DNA of 51,111 bases from an uncultured Clostridia bacterium (GCA_947625695.1 CANQPO010000004.1:1-51111); one strand, 5' to 3'; shown: positions 32,231-40,363, counted from the stretch's first letter. A program made the numbers and translations. The notes: a model not told the origin generated them from the sequence alone.

Positions 32231-32596
32231 ATGAAAAAGAAGATTTTGACAGTGACGTTATCCCTCCTTCTTCTCTGCGGCGCGGCGGCATGCAAGGCGG
32301 CCCCTTCTCCCAAGACCGCTCCCGAGCAGCAGACGACGAGCGACAACTGCCCCGACGGAACGTGCCCCAAGCAGAACAACGACTGCCCCGACGGAACTTG
32401 TCCCGAACAGAACGGCGATTGCCCCGACGGGAACTGCCCCGAACAGAACGACAGTTGTCCCGACGGAACGTGCCCCGACGAAAAGGAAAAGAGGCCGCCC
32501 GCCCGCGGCGTCCGTCCGAGAAGGCGCACGGGGCGTTTGGCGCCGCCAGAGTTCCCCATCCGTCCCGTACCGCCCGTTCCCGAGCCCACCCTTTGA
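32231..32596 (+). CDS. Small lipoprotein with CPDGTCP repeats
   Basis: This 121-residue protein has a signal peptide (MKKKILTVTLSLLLLCGAAAC) with a weak lipobox (AAAC). Four 12-residue repeats follow, of the form xxCPDG(T/N)CPxQN, giving eight evenly spaced Cys. A Pro/Arg-rich tail completes it. Paired Cys every five residues could bind metal or form disulfides, but I do not recognise a family. GAGG lies only three to four bases before the ATG, an unusually short spacing. It is divergent from the TM1266 gene. Confidence 0.7.
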   Translation: MKKKILTVTLSLLLLCGAAACKAAPSPKTAPEQQTTSDNCPDGTCPKQNNDCPDGTCPEQNGDCPDGNCPEQNDSCPDGTCPDEKEKRPPARGVRPRRRTGRLAPPEFPIRPVPPVPEPTL

Positions 32597-32622
32597 ACTC
32601 ATAACAGATACGGCTTCCGCGC

Positions 32623-32651
32623 TTGACAACCCATTTGTAATATGATAAAAT
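32623..32651 (+). promoter_or_regulatory. Promoter of the unknown membrane protein gene
   Basis: -35 TTGACA, 17-base spacer and -10 TAAAAT, 25 bases before the GTG start. Confidence 0.8.
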
Positions 32652-32676
32652 GACAAAAAACAAATGAGGAGCTGCC

Positions 32677-33450
32677 GTGGAAATTGTTGCGCAGAGGGTA
32701 TTCAACCCCCTCTATATCTATCTTGACATCGGTTTTTTGGTCGCGCTGTGCGCCCTGCTCGCCATAAAAAAGAAATATCTCACCTTGATTTGGGGCATTT
32801 TCGGCGGGGCGCTCTATATGGTCGTCGATTACGGGATCTTTCACCTGCTCACCCATTCCCGCTCCATTGAGGGGGGAAACCTCTTTTGGGTGCTCCTTTG
32901 GATGAGTATGAGCTACGGCATCACCAACTTTGTGTGGATCTGGCTGTGGTACGCAAAGGACAAGCATCTTTTGGAGTGGTCCCTGCTCATCGTGATTTGG
33001 TGGATCGCCGCCCCGCTCCTTGCAAACACCTTCGGGCAGAACCTTACGACCATCAAAATACAGCGCACAACGGGTGCCTACCACGGCTATATGGCGCTCA
33101 TTCTCGTTGCAGGGTACGGCGCGGCGATCGTCTATAACCTCTTCCAAAGGGATAAGACAAAGCGCTTTCCCCTCCTTTGGATGCTTGCGATTGGCATTTT
33201 GGTGCAATTTGCGTGGGAATTCTCCCTCCTTCTCGGCGGCATCAGGAGCGCGGAGATCGCCGATTGGGGGCAAAAGCTCACCACTCTCGTGGTCAATTCC
33301 CTGCTCGAGACAAACCTCGGCGCGGCGCCCATCTTCTGCATCTATGCGCTCGTCACGGCGAAATTCACCGAATCGCTCAAGCGGCGGGAAACGCCCGTGA
33401 AATTCACCGAGCGCATCGCCGAACTCAACGCCTTGCGCGTAAGGGGGTAA
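32677..33450 (+). CDS. Polytopic membrane protein, function unknown
   Basis: This 257-residue protein has about six to seven transmembrane helices rich in Trp and Tyr, and a basic cytoplasmic C terminus (about 230-257). Translation starts at GTG with GAGGAG seven bases upstream. No transporter or enzyme motif is recognised. It is a single gene with its own promoter. Confidence 0.75.
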   Translation: MEIVAQRVFNPLYIYLDIGFLVALCALLAIKKKYLTLIWGIFGGALYMVVDYGIFHLLTHSRSIEGGNLFWVLLWMSMSYGITNFVWIWLWYAKDKHLLEWSLLIVIWWIAAPLLANTFGQNLTTIKIQRTTGAYHGYMALILVAGYGAAIVYNLFQRDKTKRFPLLWMLAIGILVQFAWEFSLLLGGIRSAEIADWGQKLTTLVVNSLLETNLGAAPIFCIYALVTAKFTESLKRRETPVKFTERIAELNALRVRG

Positions 33451-33740
33451 AATATTCTCGCCTCCCCCTCAACTTGTTGAGGGGAGGTAGGGAGAGGGGC
33501 GCCTTATTCCATTGCATGGTACACTGCCCCCTTTCGGCACTGCGTGCCACTTTCCCCCGCTCCGCGGGGGACAGCTTCTCTAAAATTGTCATTTCGAGCC
33601 TGTCGAGAAATCTCTACCGCATTATAATAATGTGAGATTTCTCCACGCGCCGCAAAGCGGCTTGGTCGAAATGACAGATTTAGAGTAGCAAGGCGAAATG
33701 ACAATAGAACACGTCCACCCCCCATGCTCTCCCCTTCCAC
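33451..33740. repeat. Repeat block after the membrane protein gene
   Basis: No gene is supported in 33451-33935. A ctccccctcaacttgttgag unit near 33464, a ctttcccccgctccgcgggg unit near 33550 and an inverted-repeat element (33587-33676) fill the first part. A hairpin terminator lies at 33754-33794, and nothing is seen in the remainder. Confidence 0.75.
33587..33676. repeat. Inverted-repeat element, copy 5
   Basis: Begins tgtcatttcga and ends tcgaaatgaca, with ctaccgcattataata and gagatttctcc inside. It is one of the best-preserved copies. Confidence 0.85.
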
Positions 33741-33753
33741 TGAAGCAATAAAT

Positions 33754-33794
33754 AAGAAAAAACAGTCGGCGTTTTTCGCGGACTGTTTTTCCTT
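33754..33794 (-). terminator. Terminator, probably of the two-component operon
   Basis: A stem gaaaaaacagtc / gactgtttttcc with T-rich flanks on both sides lies about 140 bases after the kinase stop. It could work in either direction. Confidence 0.65.
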
Positions 33795-33935
33795 ATCAAC
33801 CTTTCCGAAGCTCCCGCTCCCCACAGCGCGACCCTCGTTTACACAATTTTGTTATTCACATTATAAACGAAAGGAGGGCGCTTGTCAAGAGGGGCGGCGT
33901 AAATTTTTTCCTTTTTTTGTAACTTTTTCACGGTT

Positions 33936-35417
33936 TTAAGCCGTTTCGTCGGGCGGGAGAGGGAAATCCACCCAAAAACAGCTCCCCTTCCCCTCTTCGG
34001 ATAAGACGCCGAAGGGGATGTTGTACTTTTTAAGCACGCTCTTTACGATGGAGAGCCCCAGCCCCGTCCCCTGCACGGGACGCTTGTGCATCTCGGAGGA
34101 GCGGTAGTAACGCTCCCAAATGGTGTCGAGCTCCTCGGGCGGGATCCCCTTTCCGCTGTCCTGCACCTCGAAGCGCGCGCAGCGCTCCTGCTTTTTGAGG
34201 CGGACGATCACCCGCTTGTCCTCGCCCGTATAGTTGAAGGCGTTCCCGATGAGGTTGTAGAGCACCTGCTCCACTCTCCCCTTTCCGGCGTAGGTGTAGA
34301 CGTCCTCGTCTATCTCCGTCTCAAGGGTATAGCCCTGCGTCTCGGTGAGGTAGCCGAACCTGCCCGCCACGGCGTACACATCCTCGGTGAGGTTGAACAC
34401 GGTGCGCTCCGTCTCGTCGATCCCCGCCTGCAGGCGTGAAAGGTCGAGCACGTCCCCCACGAGGGCGGCGAGCCTGTCCGTCTCCTCGATGATGATGCGG
34501 GTGTGCTTTTCCCGCTTTTCGGGGTCGTCGCCCGAGATCTCGCGGATCATGGCGGCATACGCCTTGATCATGGTAAGCGGGGTCTTGAAGTCGTGCGAAA
34601 CGTTGGCGATGAGCTCCTTTTGCATGCGGTCGGTCTTTCCGATCTCACTGCCCGCATAGTCGATGGAGCCGCTCAGCTCGTTGAGTTCGGTGCAGAAGTA
34701 GGTCTTCCCCGTTCCGCTCTCGTAATTCCCCCGCGCGAGCTCCTTCGCCCGCTCGGTGACTTCGGTGACAGGCTTGGTGATGAGCATGGACATAAACCCA
34801 CTCACCACAAAGGAGAGCGCCACCGCAAACAGCGCGGTGATGAGGGTGTACCACGTCATATCGGAGGAGAGACGGTGCAGAAGCTCGAAGGAACTCGTGA
34901 GGTACACATAGTGCTCCTTCCCCCATAGGGTGATCATAAAGGAATATCCCGCGGAGTTGTCCGTCTCGATCTCCGCGTGGATATTCGCGGTATCCACCCC
35001 CTTGCCGCTCTCTTCGCACTCTTTGATGAAGCTGTCGAAACTCTCGCGGATCTTGGCGATCACCGAGGGGAAGTCCTCTTCCTCTGGAAGGTCGGGAAAG
35101 ACGATCTCGCCGTCCTCCGAAAGGAGATAGACGCTCACGTTGTACTCGTTGGTGACGGAGAGCAGAATTTTGCTCACTTCGGCAATGGGAAGTTTGCTCG
35201 AGCCGAGCCGCACGCTGAGGCTCTGCGCCGCTTCCTGCAAGTTCTTTTTGATCTGCTCGGAGTATCTGCGGTTGAGCTGGAAATTCTGCACGAGCGCAAA
35301 CAGTCCGATAAACAGAATGGCGAAGATGAGAAAACTCAGCCATAAGATGAGATTGAGGTTGAGCGAGCGGACCTTCTTTGCGCCCCTCTTTTTTGTTTGC
35401 TTCAATTCTTTTTTCAT
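33936..35417 (-). CDS. Membrane sensor histidine kinase, OmpR-partner (PhoR/HAMP) type
   Basis: This 493-residue kinase has a first transmembrane helix (about 25-47), an extracellular sensor region of about 130 residues, a second helix (about 190-212) and a HAMP linker. The HisKA box ANVSHDFKTPLTMIKAY (phospho-accepting His) is followed by the HATPase domain with NLIGNAFNYTG, DSGKGI and GTGLGLSIVKS. The ATG at 35417 is one base after the regulator stop; a TTG 24 bases earlier is the alternative. The signal is unknown. Confidence 0.94.
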   Translation of the reverse strand: MKKELKQTKKRGAKKVRSLNLNLILWLSFLIFAILFIGLFALVQNFQLNRRYSEQIKKNLQEAAQSLSVRLGSSKLPIAEVSKILLSVTNEYNVSVYLLSEDGEIVFPDLPEEEDFPSVIAKIRESFDSFIKECEESGKGVDTANIHAEIETDNSAGYSFMITLWGKEHYVYLTSSFELLHRLSSDMTWYTLITALFAVALSFVVSGFMSMLITKPVTEVTERAKELARGNYESGTGKTYFCTELNELSGSIDYAGSEIGKTDRMQKELIANVSHDFKTPLTMIKAYAAMIREISGDDPEKREKHTRIIIEETDRLAALVGDVLDLSRLQAGIDETERTVFNLTEDVYAVAGRFGYLTETQGYTLETEIDEDVYTYAGKGRVEQVLYNLIGNAFNYTGEDKRVIVRLKKQERCARFEVQDSGKGIPPEELDTIWERYYRSSEMHKRPVQGTGLGLSIVKSVLKKYNIPFGVLSEEGKGSCFWVDFPLPPDETA

Positions 35418-35418
35418 A

Positions 35419-36081
35419 TCAGGCTTCGAATTTATAGCCAAGCCCCCGCAGGGTGACGATGAATTTGCGGTATTCCTTCAGATTGCCGCGGAGCATCTTT
35501 ACATGGGTATCCACCGTGCGGTCGTCGCCGTAAAAATCGTACCCCCACACCTGATTTAGCAGCCGCTCCCGCGTGAGCGCGACCCCCGCGTTCTCCACAA
35601 AATAGAACAGGAGCTCGTATTCCTTGGGGGTGAGCTCGGCGCGCTTCCCGTCCACATAGACGTTTCTGCCCACCATGTCGATCTTCAGCCCCTCGAACTC
35701 GTACACGTCGCGGCTCTTTTTCTCACCCGTGCGCTTTGTTACGGCGTGGATGCGCGCCATCACCTCTTTGGGGGAGAAGGGTTTTGTGACATAGTCGTCC
35801 GAGCCGAGTTCGAAACCGAAGAGTTTGTCGTATTCCTCCCCTCTCGCGGAGAGCATGATGACGGGGACGTCGCTGAACTTGCGGATCTCCTTTACGGCGG
35901 AAAAGCCGTCGAGCTTGGGCATCATCACGTCCATCAAAACGACGTCATAGTTGTTGTCGCGGCATTTTTTCACCGCCTCCATGCCGTCCTGCGCCTCGTC
36001 CGTCTCCCCGCCTTCGAATTCGATATACTCCCGAAGGACCGCGCGGATCATCTCTTCGTCGTCAACGATCAAAACTTTCAT
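35419..36081 (-). CDS. OmpR/PhoB-family response regulator
   Basis: This 220-residue regulator has a receiver domain with phospho-accepting Asp51 in VLMDVMMPKLDG, a Lys in TKPF and a C-terminal winged-helix DNA-binding domain (about 125-220; VWGYDFYGDDRTVDTHVKML). GGGAGG lies five bases before the ATG. It precedes its kinase in one operon. The direct-repeat operator at 36118-36157 in its own leader suggests autoregulation. Confidence 0.95.
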   Translation of the reverse strand: MKVLIVDDEEMIRAVLREYIEFEGGETDEAQDGMEAVKKCRDNNYDVVLMDVMMPKLDGFSAVKEIRKFSDVPVIMLSARGEEYDKLFGFELGSDDYVTKPFSPKEVMARIHAVTKRTGEKKSRDVYEFEGLKIDMVGRNVYVDGKRAELTPKEYELLFYFVENAGVALTRERLLNQVWGYDFYGDDRTVDTHVKMLRGNLKEYRKFIVTLRGLGYKFEA

Positions 36082-36117
36082 GATAGCCTCCCGAATGCGT
36101 CTATTTTACCCGCCCTT

Positions 36118-36157
36118 TTTCATCGCCGTTTCATGATTGCGTGAAATTCATGTGAAA
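36118..36157. promoter_or_regulatory. Symmetric double direct-repeat operator upstream of the response regulator
   Basis: TTTCAT-N5-TTTCAT-N6-GTGAAA-N5-GTGAAA. Each side is a direct repeat with an 11-base period, as preferred by OmpR/PhoB dimers, and the two sides face each other across an exact centre at 36137/36138. It covers the expected transcription start of the regulator operon. Confidence 0.65.
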
Positions 36158-36159
36158 TT

Positions 36160-36188
36160 ATTATATCATACCCGCCGACTGAGTGCAA
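36160..36188 (-). promoter_or_regulatory. Promoter of the two-component operon
   Basis: The minus strand has -35 TTGCAC, a 17-base spacer and -10 TATAAT. The symmetric operator begins two bases after the -10. Confidence 0.75.
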
Positions 36189-36220
36189 GAAAAAATTTTT
36201 GAATTTTTTCAAACAAACGT

Positions 36221-36249
36221 TTGACTTATGCGAACATTTGTGCTAAAAT
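36221..36249 (+). promoter_or_regulatory. Promoter of the radical-SAM/DUF4130 pair, likely leaderless
   Basis: -35 TTGACT, 17-base spacer and -10 TAAAAT. The -10 ends six bases before the ATG at 36256, so the expected transcript start coincides with the start codon. Confidence 0.7.
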
Positions 36250-36255
36250 AGAGAC

Positions 36256-37506
36256 ATGATCGACGAAAGGCGTTTGAAGATCCTCACCGAGGGGGCGAAA
36301 TACGACGTTTCTTGTTCCTCTTCGGGGAGCAAGCGGAAGAACACGGGCGGCATGGGCAACGGGTACGTTGCGGGGTGCTGCCACTCCTTCACGCCCGACG
36401 GACGGTGCATTTCCCTCCTCAAAATTCTTTTGAGCAACAACTGCGTGTATAATTGCCGTTATTGCCCCAACCGCCTCGACGCAGACGTCCCCCGCGTGAG
36501 CGCGACGCCCGAGGAGATCGCCGAGCTCACCATCGACTTTTACAAGCGCAACTACATCGAGGGGCTCTTCCTCTCCTCCGCTGTGGACGGGAGCCCCAAC
36601 GCCACGATGGAAAAGCTCGTCCGCACCGTAAAGCTGTTGCGCACGGAGTACCGTTTCCACGGCTATATCCACCTGAAGGGGATTCCCCGCGCGGACGCTT
36701 CTCTCATTCACGAGGCGGCAAAGTACGCGGACCGCATGAGCTACAACATCGAACTTCCCTCCGAGCGCAGCTTAAAGCTCCTCGCCCCGCAAAAGAGCAA
36801 GGAAAGTTTGCTCCTCCCCATGCGGCAACTCTATGAGGAAAAGCGGGAATTCAGCGCGGAGAAGAGAAAAGGCCTCTTTTTGCCCGCGGGACAGACGACG
36901 CAGATGATCGTGGGCGCCTCCCCCGAGACGGACGGACAGATCGTCCGCCTCACCCAGAGCCTGTACCGCGGCATGGGGTTGAAAAGAGTGTATTATTCCT
37001 CCTACGTCCCCGTCGTGCACGACAGCCTTTTGCCCGACCTGCCCGCGGGACAGCTTCGGGAGCACCGCCTCTACCAAGCCGATTGGCTCCTCCGCTTTTA
37101 CGGGTTCACCGCCGAGGAGATCGCGCCCGAAAACGAAAATCTGCCCCTCGACCTCGACCCCAAGTGCGCATGGGCTCTCCGCAATCCGCAGTTCTTTCCC
37201 GTGGAGGTCAACCGCGCGCCCCTCGAAATGCTCCTGCGGGTGCCCGGGATCGGCGGCAGAAGCGCGCAGAAAATTTTGCAGGCGCGCAGATACACCAACC
37301 TCTCCTTCGAACACCTGCACAAGATGCGCGTCGTGCTGAAGCGGGCGCGGCACTTTATTACGGCAAGCGGAAAATTTTACGGCGCGGAGAACGAGACTGC
37401 CGTGCGCAAACTCCTCATCGCAAACGAGAGCATGGAAAACGCGACCCAGCTCAGCCTCTTTTCCACGCCCGAGACGGCGCTCAGCGCGCTTACGGGGGAA
37501 TTATGA
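36256..37506 (+). CDS. Putative DNA modification/repair radical SAM protein
   Basis: This 416-residue protein has the radical-SAM cluster CVYNCRYC (Cys63, 67 and 70) after an N-terminal segment LKILTEGAKYDVSCSSSGS typical of this family (TIGR03916). A helix-hairpin-helix DNA-binding motif (LRVPGIGGRSAQKILQARR) lies near the C terminus. The N terminus aligns with the family from the first residues, so ATG 36256 is probably right even though no ribosome site precedes it. Its stop overlaps the next gene (ATGA). The chemical reaction is unknown. Confidence 0.92.
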   Translation: MIDERRLKILTEGAKYDVSCSSSGSKRKNTGGMGNGYVAGCCHSFTPDGRCISLLKILLSNNCVYNCRYCPNRLDADVPRVSATPEEIAELTIDFYKRNYIEGLFLSSAVDGSPNATMEKLVRTVKLLRTEYRFHGYIHLKGIPRADASLIHEAAKYADRMSYNIELPSERSLKLLAPQKSKESLLLPMRQLYEEKREFSAEKRKGLFLPAGQTTQMIVGASPETDGQIVRLTQSLYRGMGLKRVYYSSYVPVVHDSLLPDLPAGQLREHRLYQADWLLRFYGFTAEEIAPENENLPLDLDPKCAWALRNPQFFPVEVNRAPLEMLLRVPGIGGRSAQKILQARRYTNLSFEHLHKMRVVLKRARHFITASGKFYGAENETAVRKLLIANESMENATQLSLFSTPETALSALTGEL

Positions 37507-38243
37507 CCTATTTGACAGACGGAACAAAAGAATGCTTCCTCACCGCCTTTCTTCTCGCCTTTTCGGACGAAAACGCTGTTGTGACCTCGGCGCAGGCGCA
37601 GCTCTCGCTCGGGCAGAAAACGGTGTTCGTGGCCGCCGACCACGACAGGGCGGCGCGGGCCGAGAAGCGGCTTCTTACCTTCGACAAAGGCTGTATGGAG
37701 GACCTTGACTACCTTCTGCGGAGCGGCATGGACGGGCACGAACAGGTAGCGTTCCGCTATTTTAAGTTGCTCGCCGAAAAGAAAGCGCCCGTGCGCGACA
37801 TGCTTGCGGAGGAGGAAGTGTTGCTTGCGAGCGAGTGCATCCGCAAAGTCACCTATGAGATCCACCGCATGCACGGCTTTGTGCGCTTTCTCGAGAGCGC
37901 GAGCGGCGCGCTGTACGCTCCCCTCTCCCCCGACAACGACGTCGTCGATCTGCTCGTGCCCCACTTCCGCGCCCGTCTGCCCGAGTTTCCCTTCGTGCTC
38001 CACGACGTGAAGCGCAAAAAGGCGGCGGTGTACGACGGCAAGAACACCTTCCTCGCCCCCTTGGAGCGGGCGGAGGTGATGCTCTCCGCCGACGAGCAGG
38101 CGTGGCAGGCGCTTTGGCAGAGGTACTACAGAAGCGTCAACATTCCCCAGCGGGAGCGGCTGAAGCAGATGAAGGGCTACATGCCCGTGCGCTATTGGAA
38201 GTTTATGCCCGAGTTCAGTTCACGCGAGCCTTTCCTGACGTAA
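37503..38243 (+). CDS. DUF4130/TIGR03915 family DNA-metabolism protein
   Basis: This 246-residue protein is the usual partner of the radical-SAM gene upstream. In other bacteria the DUF4130 domain is fused to a uracil-DNA-glycosylase-type domain, which links the pair to DNA repair. The family end YMPVRYWKFMPEF is present; the last eight residues (SSREPFLT) and the stop codon come from a dispersed repeat. The ATG overlaps the previous stop, so the two are coupled. Confidence 0.9.
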   Translation: MTYLTDGTKECFLTAFLLAFSDENAVVTSAQAQLSLGQKTVFVAADHDRAARAEKRLLTFDKGCMEDLDYLLRSGMDGHEQVAFRYFKLLAEKKAPVRDMLAEEEVLLASECIRKVTYEIHRMHGFVRFLESASGALYAPLSPDNDVVDLLVPHFRARLPEFPFVLHDVKRKKAAVYDGKNTFLAPLERAEVMLSADEQAWQALWQRYYRSVNIPQRERLKQMKGYMPVRYWKFMPEFSSREPFLT

Positions 38244-38440
38244 ATGCTCGCCGTGAGCGAACGGTCTTTCTTCATCGACCACATTCCATCCGAAATTCGC
38301 TCGTCTTGAACAAAAAGCCGCAAGTGTGCGGCAAATTGTGTCGCGCAGCGCAAAAGCGTGGTTTTGCTTGCGCAAATAATTAAGAATTTCACGCGAGCCT
38401 TTTCTGACGTAAAGGTTCTCCGTGAGCGAACGGTCTATAA
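38217..38440. repeat. About 50-bp direct repeat at the 3' ends of two convergent genes
   Basis: The segment beginning ttcacgcgagcctt and ending gtgagcgaacggtct occurs at about 38217-38267 and 38389-38439. The first copy supplies the end of the DUF4130 gene; the second reaches into the stop codon of the convergent ferritin-like gene. Between them (about 38308-38380) lies a block with cgcgcagcgcaaaagcgtgg, related to 11300-11330. Confidence 0.8.
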
Positions 38441-38923
38441 TTTCATCAGAAGTTCGTTGAAGGTTTTGAGGTGCTCTTTTTCCTCTTCGAGGATACGGGA
38501 AAGGACGGCCGCGACGGGCGGGTTTTTCATGCGGCAGAGGATGTTTTCGTAGGAAGAGATGGCGTTCTCCTCCGCGCAGATGTCGGCGCAGAGCATCTGC
38601 CGCGGGTTGCGGGTATAGTTGACGCAGGACGCCGAATAGTAGCCCACGGGATAGGGCGGACAGGCGGTAAACACGGGCGGCGCACCGAGCTTTACGATGA
38701 CCGTTGCGAGCAATTCGAGGTGGTGCATCTCGTTTACGGCGATCTCCACGAGTTTACGCGCAAAGTCCTCCTTGCCCATTTCCGAAAAGATGACCGACTG
38801 ATAGACGTACTGCAAAACGGCGGTCAGTTCGCCGTCCCTGCCCGCGTAGGCGGGAGAAATGAGGCGCAGCGCGCCGAAGTCCTCCTTGATCTCCTCCAAA
38901 GACGGATAGTTTCCCGTGACCAT
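38435..38923 (-). CDS. Ferritin-like diiron protein (manganese-catalase/rubrerythrin type)
   Basis: This 162-residue four-helix protein has metal-binding patterns ELTAVLQYVYQ, EIAVNEMHHLELL, EENAISSYENIL and EEEKEHLKTF, giving the Glu/His ligands of a dinuclear centre. The likely role is peroxide or oxygen handling. The start at 38923 is preceded by GGGGGTG; an ATG 30 bases earlier lacks such a site. It is divergent from the aldo/keto reductase gene. The catalytic reaction cannot be fixed from sequence. Confidence 0.85.
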   Translation of the reverse strand: MVTGNYPSLEEIKEDFGALRLISPAYAGRDGELTAVLQYVYQSVIFSEMGKEDFARKLVEIAVNEMHHLELLATVIVKLGAPPVFTACPPYPVGYYSASCVNYTRNPRQMLCADICAEENAISSYENILCRMKNPPVAAVLSRILEEEKEHLKTFNELLMKL

Positions 38924-38991
38924 ATTCACCCCCGAAATCTTTTTTTTCAGCATATGCGGCGGAGGAAATTTCGGTGACGGTTTTCAAACGC

Positions 38992-39020
38992 TTGCATTCC
39001 GGGCCCGTTCATGATATACT
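38992..39020 (+). promoter_or_regulatory. Promoter of the aldo/keto reductase gene
   Basis: -35 TTGCAT, 17-base spacer and -10 TATACT, 22 bases before the ATG; GAGG lies about eight bases before the start. Confidence 0.75.
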
Positions 39021-39042
39021 CATAGCGAACGAGGAATAAAAA

Positions 39043-40065
39043 ATGGACGAAGAATTATTCAAAAGCTTATTAAAGAACAAGGAGCGCATTCCCGACCCCA
39101 TGCGCTATAAAAAGGAGACGATGCACTATCGCCGCGCGGGGAAGAGCGGGCTCAAGCTCCCCGAGATCTCCTTGGGGCTCTGGCAGAATTTCGGCACGTT
39201 TGACAATTTCGAGATCATGCGGGACATGATCTTTACGGCGTTCGACAACGGGATCTGCCACTTCGACCTTGCCAACAACTACGGTCCCCGCGGCGGGACG
39301 GCGGAGGAGAACTTCGGCAAAATTCTGCGCGAAAACTTCCGTGGCTACCGCGACGAGATGGCGATCTCCACCAAGGCGGGCTTCCCGATGTGGAAGGGTC
39401 CCTACGGCGACGGCGGGAGCAAAAAATACCTCACCGCCTCCCTCGACCAGAGTCTTTCGCGGCTCGGGCTCGACTATGTGGACATCTTCTATCACCACCG
39501 TCCCGCGCCCGAGACGCCCATCGAGGAGACCTGCTACGCCCTTCATCGCCTCGTGGAGCAGGGCAAGACGCTGTATGTGGGCGTCTCCAACTACAGCCGC
39601 GAGCAGACGGAGGCGGCAGTCAACATCTTCCGCGAACTCAAGACCCCTTTCATTCTCAACCAATCCTGCTATAACCTCCTCGACCGCCGCGTCGAAGAGG
39701 ACGGGTTGAAGGAATACGCCCTTCAGCAGGGGTTCGGGCTCATCGTGTACTCCCCTCTTGCGCAGGGGCTGCTCACCGACAAGTATAAGGACGGCATTCC
39801 CGAGGACAGCCGCATCCGCAAGAGCGGCACACTAAAGGAGGAGCGGCTCCATGCGGTGCTCGGAAAGCTCAGCCTTCTTCGCGCCTTTGCAAAGGAGCGC
39901 GGGCAGACTCTCTCCGAACTCGCCCTCTCGTGGGTTCTGAAGGACAAGGCGGTCTCCTCCGTCATCATCGGCGCCTCCTCTTCCGCGCAGATCCTCGAAA
40001 ACATCAAGATCAACCCCTCTTTCACCGAGGAGGAACTCGAAAAAATCGAAGAAATTTGCAAATAA
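39043..40065 (+). CDS. Aldo/keto reductase, YghZ-like (L-glyceraldehyde-3-phosphate reductase group)
   Basis: This 340-residue NADPH-dependent (alpha/beta)8-barrel enzyme has the start YRRAGKSGLKLPEISLGLW, catalytic FDLANNYG (Asp/Tyr), Lys in STKAGF and His in FYHHRP. A C-terminal cofactor motif SSVIIGASSSAQILEN is present. Related enzymes detoxify methylglyoxal and L-glyceraldehyde-3-phosphate; the substrate here is inferred. It is a single gene closed by two hairpins. Confidence 0.92.
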   Translation: MDEELFKSLLKNKERIPDPMRYKKETMHYRRAGKSGLKLPEISLGLWQNFGTFDNFEIMRDMIFTAFDNGICHFDLANNYGPRGGTAEENFGKILRENFRGYRDEMAISTKAGFPMWKGPYGDGGSKKYLTASLDQSLSRLGLDYVDIFYHHRPAPETPIEETCYALHRLVEQGKTLYVGVSNYSREQTEAAVNIFRELKTPFILNQSCYNLLDRRVEEDGLKEYALQQGFGLIVYSPLAQGLLTDKYKDGIPEDSRIRKSGTLKEERLHAVLGKLSLLRAFAKERGQTLSELALSWVLKDKAVSSVIIGASSSAQILENIKINPSFTEEELEKIEEICK

Positions 40066-40074
40066 AATACATCA

Positions 40075-40108
40075 GCGCCGCCCGCTTTCTTTTGAAAGCG
40101 GGCGGCGC
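40075..40108 (+). terminator. Long hairpin after the aldo/keto reductase gene
   Basis: A perfect 15-bp stem (gcgccgcccgctttc with its complement, TTTT loop) lies nine bases after the stop. It lacks a T run, so it may act with the terminator at 40124. Confidence 0.5.
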
Positions 40109-40123
40109 AACATAGAGCCACAG

Positions 40124-40156
40124 AAAAGAGCGGAACCGAAATTCCGCTCTTTTTTT
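40124..40156 (+). terminator. Rho-independent terminator after the aldo/keto reductase gene
   Basis: The stem aaagagcggaa / ttccgctcttt is followed by TTTTTTT. It also separates the convergent YjzC-like gene. Confidence 0.85.
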
Positions 40157-40158
40157 AC

Positions 40159-40311
40159 TCAGTTGTCCCACTCATAGTGGCAGTTTGCGTACTGTGTGGG
40201 AGGCATCGTTTCGCCCTCGCCCACATAGATCGTGTTCACGGTCTTGCCGTCCTCGTTGACCACCTTATATGCGCCGGTCTTGGGACAGACGTCTCCGCAG
40301 TTCAATCTCAT
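40159..40311 (-). CDS. YjzC-like small protein
   Basis: This 50-residue protein fits the pattern of YjzC-type proteins: G(D/E)xCPxTGxYKVV near the start, a short middle and GExMPPTQ near the end. Four residues (Cys5, Cys9, Cys44, His45) could bind metal. A full GGAGG lies seven bases before the ATG, which supports a real gene despite its size. Function unknown. Confidence 0.8.
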   Translation of the reverse strand: MRLNCGDVCPKTGAYKVVNEDGKTVNTIYVGEGETMPPTQYANCHYEWDN

Positions 40312-40363
40312 GATTTCACCTCCGATACTCTTATTATGGCACGGAGCGGAAATTCTATGCGCC

